Assembly (NCBI GenBank): GCA_964466115.1 | Contig: CAYXMH010000001.1 | Coordinates: 248,001-312,000 of the forward strand | Length of the DNA stretch: 64,000 nt | Origin: Pseudolysobacter sp964466115 | GTDB lineage: Bacteria; Pseudomonadota; Gammaproteobacteria; Xanthomonadales; Rhodanobacteraceae | Direction: 5' to 3' | Part shown: one piece after another, positions 18,001-24,484 of the stretch | Layout: every line of letters begins with the position of its first letter | Numbering within the stretch: the stretch's first letter is position 1 | Position numbers and translations under genes: made by a program | The notes under the pieces: generated by a model | Database searches by the model: none | Seen by the model: only the letters and a program-made list of their open reading frames with translations | What the model was told of the DNA's origin: nothing

Positions 18001-18783
18001 CTCTTCCCAACTCGAAAACGCGATGCGTCCGTCCAACAAGATCTGCGGATGCAGCGCCATCGCCAAATTGAGATGTCCGATCAACTCCACATTGCGGCCA
18101 TCGTCGTCCATGCGAAACAGCTGCAATACGCGTTGCACCGCACTCATTCCCTTCGGCGGCAGGAAATTGTTGCGCGTCGAGGTAAAAACGATTTGGCCGC
18201 CCGGAGCAAACGTCGCGCCGGTGTTGAACACGCCCACCCGCGGATAGTTGCTGCCGCTGTCGGCCGAATTAAAGGTCGCGCCATTCCCAGTGTTAGGGGT
18301 AAATTCCTGGTGCGTCAACCGCACCAATTGATGCGTTTGCAAGTTTAACTTGTACAAATCAGCGCCTTTATACGATAAACCATCGCGCTGACCGTTTAAA
18401 TTGGTCAGATCGTGGTACCACGTGAACACCACCCATTTCGCGTCGAACGAGATGTTCGGGTCCGACACACTGCCCGCCGATAACGGGGTGCCGGACGGCG
18501 TATCCACTTGGTTGCGGTACGTTTCCAGCGGAAACACCACTTCACGCGCACCGGAGGGATGCAGCACCATCAACTGCGCTCCCGCGTCGGGGATTAACGG
18601 GCGCACCGTATCCGGCCAAACCGTGTTGTTGCTGCTTCCCGTAGCGCCTTTGTAGGCCGCGCGCACGTATACCAAATCGTACGGCAGCGCATGCACCGTA
18701 TCGGCTTGCGCCGGTTGCCATAAAAACCCAAAACCTGCGCAGACCACAAAAAATCGCGATAGCCCTTTGAGCCTTTGTGACAT
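15055..18783 (-). CDS. Large secreted beta-propeller-like protein with two CxxCH motifs (long paralogue)
   Basis: Exported protein of 1,242 residues. The ATG at 18783 follows GGAGGG and gives a signal peptide ending near PAQADT. Residues ~45-480 contain repeats resembling WD40/TolB-type blades (for example ISFDAKWVVFTWYHD and RIAFSSWEEQG). Two haem c motifs follow: CGGCH at 667-671 and CVMCH at 736-740. Such proteins are often named HzsA-related, but hydrazine chemistry is not implied. An Ig/cadherin-like stretch (~890-980) precedes two tandem modules starting near Trp992 and Trp1124, each with W-[FY]-N-x-x-Q-x-GHG. Residues 1-889 lie in a block identical to the paralogue at 45672-48638. Function unknown; it converges on the cupredoxin gene 20 bp away. 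Confidence 0.85.
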   Translation of the reverse strand: MSQRLKGLSRFFVVCAGFGFLWQPAQADTVHALPYDLVYVRAAYKGATGSSNNTVWPDTVRPLIPDAGAQLMVLHPSGAREVVFPLETYRNQVDTPSGTPLSAGSVSDPNISFDAKWVVFTWYHDLTNLNGQRDGLSYKGADLYKLNLQTHQLVRLTHQEFTPNTGNGATFNSADSGSNYPRVGVFNTGATFAPGGQIVFTSTRNNFLPPKGMSAVQRVLQLFRMDDDGRNVELIGHLNLAMALHPQILLDGRIAFSSWEEQGIRDSRQFALWVIGPDGRSWSSLSGFSEFALVHHFMTQMPGGDLVVTRYYNFNNNGFGDLIRYPLPHGPTGTADPSPESGVVPFEPAGQIKLTPFTTPDDYPAPCPGHEDNPYASAPLATCATSARRGKFTHPAATPSAYGDPSKADLLAVYSPGPSNHNGIYVGSGVDFPWYHGEIVILPDGAAIPVPASSVAGRPPQLQTILAEDSYNLQWPRPVVTYQQLYGVAEPATWHELNDGDISAEHLVPGEPFGRIGTSSMTWRDTEQALSPFSYITDRDPFNQTSEQLYRWVHQGGDAGIYSDNDIYAVRVLTQQAQTDRSYPDTQSQFYVVGGERMRILGEVPVRKAGNPTVLMPDGSTAADTSFLAKIPADTSVTFQAIDKRGMVLNMAQTWHQVRPGEARYDCGGCHAHSKSPLDFSATAAAQSNYNVLDLAHTTPLLTVDAAGATGLNTLSVPQTTVEYFRDIVPILQARCVMCHSAANPAAGLPLASNTSTINGFPGAYYRLIRDSDAVYSPAAPGGGGYEEPQLTHYVRAFQSRQSLLIWKIWGERLDGRANGDRSDDLDYAGSMSHPDGIGVTGMTNNEKVTLSRWIDLGAPIEFATKWGFLEDDWRPTLVLSPSLTKARSLGSFSNLEISAFDTDSGVDPSSLVVTCDCALGAVSAGTNLAAGHTLDAQGTILTIPLPRAVTLAENATFTVSVRDHAGHTTTIARSYSANESYVIDSQVTASWFNAQQSGHGMVFEYLTVNGVPSLFVSWYVYLNGEQRWLYGVGTVQGNQVHMPLLITTGANFPPDFQAAAVQTAAWGTLDLTFASASAVHAQWSSSYAGFNDGGIDLIPIAPVLTPSADPAGAQVRACHSGSWYNPEQNGHGFELEVITINDQRSVLVIWYNYNHGAQLYLVGTGPIEGDHATVSFYSTHGGQFPPAFDAAQVTRDAWGTATFQFADADHASVNWVPTAAGFSAGSLALTRLTTLIDRNCN

Positions 18784-18886
18784 ACACCCTCCCTCGGTCT
18801 CGCCGCTCGCCCTGTTTTTGCTACTCAAACACTCTACAAAAAGCAGGCCGAGTCACTACATACTCAAACGTATGACAAAACCGTGC
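16117..18886. repeat. Long direct repeat, copy 1 (2,770 bp)
   Basis: This block matches 45972-48741 base for base wherever I compared it (constant offset 29,855), in the same orientation. It covers codons 1-889 of the CxxCH gene plus 103 bases upstream of its start. Left of 16117 the two copies continue to align but with many substitutions; right of 18886 similarity stops. No terminal inverted repeats or target-site duplication are visible, so this is not a transposon. Confidence 0.95.
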
Positions 18887-18935
18887 ACTGAATCGCGATT
18901 TTGCTACACATTGCATGCGCTCGGCTCACGACGAC

Positions 18936-19817
18936 TCAAGAATTGCCTTGAAAGTGAGCTGTTCTGGCTTCACGCCATGCATACCATACACAAGCCCATG
19001 ATGCCCGAAAGGTTCTTTTTCCTATCAGATGCTCGGGGTTGACTGCATTTCGCCAGTACCGGATTTCCGCCAAAGCTAAGCGCGCCTGAACTTTGCGCGG
19101 CACACTTAAATTTTTTACACGTGAAAGGTCTGCTTCGAGGGTATTTGCCAGCTCATCCAGATAATCGTTCAGCAAGCCGCGCCATAGCGATAACGGCCGG
19201 GTAAAATCCGCTGCGGTCTTATGATGACGAGCCAATAGGTTAAGAGGAAACAACAAAGCATCTGTTGTTTTTACCACAATCAATGCTTTTACACATCGCA
19301 ACAAATGGATACATGCCGCAACTCGAGCGGCCGTATCCGCGCCAGCGCCTTCCTTCACCGGTTCGAGCGCAGCAATGGAAGGTACCGTGCTCAATAACGC
19401 CATTTCCACATACGTGACGGGCCTATAAAAATGACCCAACTTGAGCAATTGCGCCGCAAGATCCGATGGGGCATCGCAATTAAGCTGCACAAGGGCGCCG
19501 TTTAGCAGCATTTGCCACATCGATGCCGGTTGCATACCAACGCCTTGAATCGCAAACAAGGCTTGCGTAATCGGATGCTGCGCGCGGCCGGCCACCGCAC
19601 GACCAAGCTCTTCCCCCCACCACTGCAATTTTTCGGCAGCCACTTGCGGTTCACGAATAGCAAATACCGCCTGCTCAAGCTCATGCACTAAGCATCCATA
19701 GACGGTAAGCAGAGTCCTTTGAGCTTCACTGAGGAAAACCCCAATAACTTCCAGCTCCGGTTGCGCAGAAAACAGCTTATGCTCAAACGCTGCGAGCGAG
19801 GAATTATTCGCGGCCAT
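18936..19817 (-). CDS. Squalene/phytoene synthase-like protein, catalytic motifs missing
   Basis: All-helical protein of 293 residues resembling the squalene/phytoene synthase family, best seen in LQWWGEELGRAVAGRAQHPITQAL. The two Asp-rich DxxxD motifs that bind Mg-diphosphate are not present: the expected positions read HELEQAVFAI and TTDALLFPLNLL. It may therefore be a non-enzymatic member, comparable to the NDUFAF6 group linked to complex I assembly; this is inference. The ATG at 19817 lies three bases after the gph stop codon (a TTG six bases upstream is possible). Likely in one operon with ubiG and gph. Confidence 0.75.
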   Translation of the reverse strand: MAANNSSLAAFEHKLFSAQPELEVIGVFLSEAQRTLLTVYGCLVHELEQAVFAIREPQVAAEKLQWWGEELGRAVAGRAQHPITQALFAIQGVGMQPASMWQMLLNGALVQLNCDAPSDLAAQLLKLGHFYRPVTYVEMALLSTVPSIAALEPVKEGAGADTAARVAACIHLLRCVKALIVVKTTDALLFPLNLLARHHKTAADFTRPLSLWRGLLNDYLDELANTLEADLSRVKNLSVPRKVQARLALAEIRYWRNAVNPEHLIGKRTFRASWACVWYAWREARTAHFQGNS

Positions 19818-19819
19818 AC

Positions 19820-20488
19820 TCAATCCAACGCCAGGATGGGCAATAGCTCCTGCGGAGAGGCAATAACAAAATCTGCATTCCAGGTACGGGGATCTTCGCC
19901 ATCCAAATAGCCCCAGGTAACGGCCACGGTACGCAAGCCCGCGCGCGCACCCGCCTCGACATCGCGCAAGTCATCACCCACGTACAGGCAATGCTCGGGA
20001 ACGACGCCGGCCATCGCACACGCTTGCAACAACGGCGCCGGGTCCGGCTTTTTTACCGTTAAGCAATCACCAGTCACCAATGCCGCGCAGCGCTGATTCA
20101 AACTCAGCGCCGATAGTAGCGGACGAGCTAACCAGCCTGGTTTATTGGTCACGATACCCCATGGCAACCCGGCGGCCTCAATCGTCGCCAACATTGCGTC
20201 GATACCTGGATACATATGCGTATGTTTGGCGATCGCTTGCGAATACATCTGCAAATAGCGCGGCAATAGCGCGTTTATTTTTTCGTCATCGTAATCGGGA
20301 AATCCGCGCTTAAGAATCGCGCGTGCGCCCTTCGATACGGCCTGACACGCCAATTCGTATTGAACCGGCACACGATCATATTCGGCCAATAGTCGATCCA
20401 ACGCCGCGACCAAATCAGGTGCAGAGTCGATTAAAGTGCCGTCTAAATCAAATAATACGGCTTGCACACTTGACGAGCTTTGCTTCAT
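19820..20488 (-). CDS. gph: Phosphoglycolate phosphatase-like HAD hydrolase
   Basis: HAD-superfamily phosphatase of 222 residues. Motif I is LFDLDGTLIDSAPDL with the nucleophile and acid aspartates, motif II is GIVTNKP, the motif III lysine is in VKKPDPAPLL, and motif IV is YVGDDLRDVEAG. The cap is of the small helical type. It fits Gph, which removes 2-phosphoglycolate formed in DNA repair; MupP-type sugar phosphatases in the same family are an alternative, and genes next to ubiG are often MupP in pseudomonads. Its start overlaps the ubiG stop by four bases (ATGA). Confidence 0.88.
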   Translation of the reverse strand: MKQSSSSVQAVLFDLDGTLIDSAPDLVAALDRLLAEYDRVPVQYELACQAVSKGARAILKRGFPDYDDEKINALLPRYLQMYSQAIAKHTHMYPGIDAMLATIEAAGLPWGIVTNKPGWLARPLLSALSLNQRCAALVTGDCLTVKKPDPAPLLQACAMAGVVPEHCLYVGDDLRDVEAGARAGLRTVAVTWGYLDGEDPRTWNADFVIASPQELLPILALD

Positions 20489-21195
20489 TGCGACTTACGC
20501 GCGCAGACAAGATAATTAACCTTGGTGCTGCCAACCAAAGCCGCCTTGCGCATGAAGGGGTTGTAATCCAATCCGTGGATGTCTTCCAGAATCAAATCAT
20601 TGGCGCGCAATGCAGCCGCGATCTCCGAGGGCCGAATAAACTGAGCATAATGGTGAGTACCGCGTGGCAGAACCTGCAACGCGTACTCGGCACCTAGAAT
20701 GGCGAAGAAAAAAGCCGCGGGTGTGCGATTCAAGGTGGACAGGAACAACCGTCCGCCCGGTTTAAGCAAAGCGGCGCACGCACTAATGACGCTGCCCGGG
20801 TCCGGCACATGCTCCAACATTTCCATGCAGGTGATCGCATCGAAATGAGCGGGTGTTTCCGCAGCCAAAGCTTCAACACCGATGGCGCGATAATCGACGT
20901 GCAATTGCGATTCCAGCAGGTGCAGTCGTGCCACCTCCAAAACACGTGGCGCAAGATCAATGCCGATAACGTTCGCGCCGGCTTTGGCCAAGGCTTCACT
21001 TAAGATACCGCCACCGCAGCCCACATCCAACACATGAGCGTCTTTCAGTGTTGCACGCTCTGCAACATACCGCAAACGCTCGGGGTTTAAATCGTGCAAA
21101 GCACGCGATTCGCCTTGCAAATCCCACCAGCGTGCCGCAAGTCGATCAAACTTGTTAAGCTCGGCGACGTCGACATTGACACCATCAGTAATCAT
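20485..21195 (-). CDS. ubiG: Ubiquinone biosynthesis O-methyltransferase UbiG
   Basis: SAM-dependent methyltransferase carrying out the two O-methylations of ubiquinone synthesis. The 236-residue product has the UbiG start NVDVAELNKFDRLAARWWD, SAM motif I VLDVGCGGGILSE, an acidic residue after it in GIDLAPRVLEVA, and the UbiG-specific THHYAQFIRPSE and DIHGLDYNPF segments. First gene of the ubiG-gph-(squalene synthase-like) set, with a four-base overlap to gph. The upstream mtaD gene ends 12 bp before it on the same strand, so one transcript may include all four. Confidence 0.95.
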   Translation of the reverse strand: MITDGVNVDVAELNKFDRLAARWWDLQGESRALHDLNPERLRYVAERATLKDAHVLDVGCGGGILSEALAKAGANVIGIDLAPRVLEVARLHLLESQLHVDYRAIGVEALAAETPAHFDAITCMEMLEHVPDPGSVISACAALLKPGGRLFLSTLNRTPAAFFFAILGAEYALQVLPRGTHHYAQFIRPSEIAAALRANDLILEDIHGLDYNPFMRKAALVGSTKVNYLVCARKSQ

Positions 21196-21207
21196 ATGAA
21201 GCCGCCA

Positions 21208-22533
21208 TTACAGATGGGCAATCCGACTTTGCCAACGCTCGGCCAGTACCGAAACTTCGGCCAAATCAAGACCAACCAATGCACCATCGCATAACTTGCG
21301 CTGACCGGAAATCCATACATCCGATACTTGATGCCTTCCACACGAATATATTAATTGCGAAATAACATTATATATAGGTTGTGTTTCTGGAACATTTAAA
21401 CGTATTGCGCTAAGGTCGGCTTGCTTGCCAACCTCAATCGAGCCAATGCGACCCTCCCAACCCAACGCTTTGGCGCCATTTAAGGTCGCGGCGCGTAAAG
21501 TTGATGCGGCGTCCCAAGCGCTCGGGTCAGCTGCGACACCTTTGGCCAATAAGGCCGCCGTGCGCATCTCGCCAAACATATCCAAATCGTTGTTGCTGGC
21601 ACACCCGTCCGTACCTAGCGCCACGTTAACGTGGGCGCGGCGCAGCGCCTCGGCCGGACAGAATCCGCTGGCCAACTTTAAGTTCGATTCCGGGCAATGC
21701 ACCACCGACACGCCATTTTCCGCGCACAAACCGATTTCCCCCTCGGTGAGCTGCGTCATGTGTACGGCAATCAGTTGACTATTGATCAGGCCAAGGCCGT
21801 GCAACCTGGCTAGGGGACGCACTCCATGCAAGCGACGCGACTCCTCGATCTCATTGGCGGTTTCATGCAAATGAAGATGCACCGGGATATCGAGCTGATC
21901 GGCCAAGATGTGAATGCGCTTGAAGCTATCGTCGCTAACGGTATAGGGCGCATGCGGGGCCAAGCAGGTGGAGATGAGCGATTCCCCCTTGAATTCATCG
22001 TGGACCGCCAAACCCTTGCCGATATATTCATCCGCCGCCCTCGCCCAGGCGCTGGGGAATTCCAAGATTGGCAAACCGACCATCGCGCGGAAACCCAAAC
22101 GCCGGTAAGTGGCGGCGATGATATCGGGGAAAAAATAGTTTTCGTTGCAGCAGGTGGTGCCGCCGCGCAACATTTCGGCCACAGCCAATACGGTGCCGTC
22201 GTGTATGAATTCCGGTCCCAATAACTTGGCCTCGGTGGGCCAAATATGGTCCTGCAGCCAGGTCATTAGCGGCAGATCATCGGCAACCCCACGCATCAAG
22301 GTCATGGGGTTGTGGGTATGGGCGTTCACCAAGCCCGGAATCAAAGCGTGGTTTGGTAATTCTATACGTTGCGCATTCGGATACTTGGAGCGCGCATCCG
22401 CTATCGGCAACACATCGGCAATGCATGCGCCAGCCAAAGCGACCGCGTATTGGTTAAATACGGCACCGTGCGGCTCAACCGGAATAACCCATTGCGCCTC
22501 GAGAATCGTTTCAATTTTCTCTAACTCACTCAC
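21208..22533 (-). CDS. mtaD: Methylthioadenosine/S-adenosylhomocysteine deaminase-like amidohydrolase
   Basis: Amidohydrolase of the TRZ/ATZ/MtaD group that deaminates 5'-methylthioadenosine or S-adenosylhomocysteine. Metal and catalytic motifs are complete: LIPGLVNAHTHNPMTLMRG, HLHLHETANEIEE, LIAVHMTQL, VVHCPESNLKLASG and LGTDGCASNNDLDM. The frame is open upstream into the repeat at 22564-22641, but translation of a repeat is unlikely. The GTG at 22533, with GGAA six bases upstream, gives 441 residues, close to the family norm; another GTG lies 12 bases earlier. A methyl-cycle role fits its position just ahead of the methyltransferase gene ubiG. Confidence 0.88.
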   Translation of the reverse strand: MSELEKIETILEAQWVIPVEPHGAVFNQYAVALAGACIADVLPIADARSKYPNAQRIELPNHALIPGLVNAHTHNPMTLMRGVADDLPLMTWLQDHIWPTEAKLLGPEFIHDGTVLAVAEMLRGGTTCCNENYFFPDIIAATYRRLGFRAMVGLPILEFPSAWARAADEYIGKGLAVHDEFKGESLISTCLAPHAPYTVSDDSFKRIHILADQLDIPVHLHLHETANEIEESRRLHGVRPLARLHGLGLINSQLIAVHMTQLTEGEIGLCAENGVSVVHCPESNLKLASGFCPAEALRRAHVNVALGTDGCASNNDLDMFGEMRTAALLAKGVAADPSAWDAASTLRAATLNGAKALGWEGRIGSIEVGKQADLSAIRLNVPETQPIYNVISQLIYSCGRHQVSDVWISGQRKLCDGALVGLDLAEVSVLAERWQSRIAHL

Positions 22534-22563
22534 GCTTAATTCCACTTCGCCGTCATAAGTGCT

Positions 22564-22641
22564 GTCATTCCCGTGAAACCGGGAATCCATTAGCCTCGAT
22601 GGGAACCAAAGAGCTGGATGCCCGCGTTCACAGGCATGGCA
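22564..22641. repeat. Intergenic inverted-repeat element
   Basis: A left arm of about 27 bases (GTCATTCCCG...GGGAATCCAT, itself palindromic) and a right arm (CTGGATGCCC...GGCATGGCAC) are roughly reverse complements, separated by about 23 bases. The core TCATTCCCG/CGGGAATCCA is a well-known dispersed proteobacterial repeat. It lies between efp and mtaD and may act at the RNA level on that junction. Confidence 0.75.
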
Positions 22642-22647
22642 CAATAA

Positions 22648-23214
22648 TTACTTTACCCGCGATACATATTCGCCGGTGCGCGTGTCGACCTTGATGACTT
22701 CGTCCTGTCCAACAAACAATGGCACGCGAACCACTGCGCCCGTTTCGAGCTTGGCGGGTTTGCCGCCGCCGCCCGAGGTATCGCCCCGCACGCCGGGATC
22801 GGTTTCAACAATCTTCAATTCGACGAAGTTCGGCGGCGACACGCCCAACGGCGCTCCGTTCCATAACGTGACGATGCACATCTCCTCGCCTTTTAACCAT
22901 TTCGCGGCATCACCGACGACGTTTTTATCGGCGACAAATTGTTCAAAATTTTCCTGCTGCATAAAATGCCAAAACTCACCATCGCTATACAAATACTGCA
23001 TATCGGCGTCCATGACATCGGCGCCCTCGACCGTATCGGTGGATTTCATGGTCATTTCCACCACGCGCCCGGTACGCAAATTGCGATATTTGACCCGGGT
23101 AAACGCCTGTCCCTTGCCCGGCTTGATGAAATCGGTGTCAACAATCGAGCACGGATGCCCATCGACAATGATTTTGAGCCCATTTTTTACGTCGTTCATG
23201 CCATAACTGGCCAT
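22648..23214 (-). CDS. efp: Translation elongation factor P
   Basis: Relieves ribosome stalling at polyproline stretches. It has the standard length of 188 residues. Lys34 sits in KPGKGQAFTR, the position that is beta-lysylated in organisms with EpmA/EpmB. The C-terminal half carries the family signature DPGVRGDTSGGGGKPAKLETG. It is divergent from epmB, 99 bp away, so substrate and modifying enzyme share a promoter region. The modification system (rather than EarP rhamnosylation) is consistent with both the lysine and the neighbour. Confidence 0.97.
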   Translation of the reverse strand: MASYGMNDVKNGLKIIVDGHPCSIVDTDFIKPGKGQAFTRVKYRNLRTGRVVEMTMKSTDTVEGADVMDADMQYLYSDGEFWHFMQQENFEQFVADKNVVGDAAKWLKGEEMCIVTLWNGAPLGVSPPNFVELKIVETDPGVRGDTSGGGGKPAKLETGAVVRVPLFVGQDEVIKVDTRTGEYVSRVK

Positions 23215-23313
23215 AACACTGCTCCAGGATGCAAAGCCGCCCTGTAAAAGCGGCTAAAATAGAAGTTTGCCTCATTCACAACGTCCGTAGATCGGACACC
23301 GAGAAGACCCTTA

Positions 23314-24318
23314 ATGATAACCGCAAGCGCACGTTCCGCACAGCAATTAAGCTGGCAGCAACTCTGGCGCGAGGCCATTACCGACCCGTTGGAGTTATTG
23401 GCCGAGTTGAATCTATCGCATCTTAGCGATGAGCTGCCGACTCCTGGGAGTGTCGAATTCGGTTTGCGGGTACCGCGCGGCTTTGTAGCGCGGATGAAAC
23501 GCGGCGATCGCAACGACCCATTGTTGCTCCAAGTGCTGCCTTTGCGTGCAGAATTGACGGTGACGGAGGGCTTTACACATGACGCAGTGGGTGATCTTAA
23601 TGCCGTTACCGTCAACGGCGTTCTGCACAAATACCAGGGGCGCTCCTTACTAATCGCCACCGGCGCTTGCGCCGTGCATTGCCGGTATTGTTTTCGAAGG
23701 CATTTCCCATACACCGAGCACATCGCTGCCGCCAATCAGTGGCGCGAAGCCATTGCGCACTTGCGCGGCGACCCTTCCATCTCCGAAGTGATTTTGTCGG
23801 GCGGCGATCCATTCTCGCTGGCAACCGCAAAACTGACCGAACTGAGCACCGCATTGCGCGAGATCGCCCCTATCCAGCGCCTACGCATTCATACGCGGTT
23901 GCCGTTGGTTTTGCCCGAACGCATCGATGATGAATTGTGTGCTTGGATCGACGCGTTGCCCTGGACCGTCATCGTGGTTCTGCACGCCAATCATGCGAAC
24001 GAGTTGGACAGCACCGTCGCCGATGCCTGCGCCCGGCTGCGCGCGGCAGGTGCGACCTTGCTCAATCAATCGGTATTATTGCGCGGGATCAACGACTCCA
24101 GCGCGGCGTTAACTGCTTTGTCCGAAGCTTTAATCGGATGCGGCGTGGTGCCTTATTATTTGCACCAATTGGATCGTGTTGCGGGGACCGCCCATTTTGA
24201 GGTGCCCGACCAGCGTGCAAGAGCATTGATCGAGGAGATGCGCGCCAAACTACCCGGCTATTTAGTCCCTCAATTGGTGCGAGAAATACCGGATTTGGGC
24301 TATAAACTTCCGCTGTAG
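23314..24318 (+). CDS. epmB: EF-P beta-lysylation protein EpmB (radical SAM lysine 2,3-aminomutase)
   Basis: Converts (S)-alpha-lysine to (R)-beta-lysine, which EpmA attaches to EF-P. The 334-residue protein carries the radical-SAM cluster motif C119-AVH-C123-RY-C126 followed by FRRHFPY, then SGGDPFS and the C-terminal region with YYLHQLDRVAGTAHF. The N-terminus (WQQLWREAITDPLELL) and the shorter length compared with clostridial aminomutases fit EpmB. It is transcribed away from efp. epmA is not in the window. Confidence 0.95.
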   Translation: MITASARSAQQLSWQQLWREAITDPLELLAELNLSHLSDELPTPGSVEFGLRVPRGFVARMKRGDRNDPLLLQVLPLRAELTVTEGFTHDAVGDLNAVTVNGVLHKYQGRSLLIATGACAVHCRYCFRRHFPYTEHIAAANQWREAIAHLRGDPSISEVILSGGDPFSLATAKLTELSTALREIAPIQRLRIHTRLPLVLPERIDDELCAWIDALPWTVIVVLHANHANELDSTVADACARLRAAGATLLNQSVLLRGINDSSAALTALSEALIGCGVVPYYLHQLDRVAGTAHFEVPDQRARALIEEMRAKLPGYLVPQLVREIPDLGYKLPL

Positions 24319-24484
24319 ACAGCCGCTGAAGGCAGAAGAAAGCCCTGCAGCAGTCTCGATTGTTGTGTATGATTGCCTGCGGTAGATCGCCCGCACCGCA
24401 TTGCGCGGTACTGTGACATTAGTTGACTGGAAATGCGGGCGCGAATCAAGTACAACTTACGATCTACCCTGAGTATCTTTACCC

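Noticed and set aside
15055..18783. True hydrazine synthase subunit
   Set aside because: Only the general layout and two CxxCH motifs agree; no other hydrazine synthase subunit or anammox gene is present.
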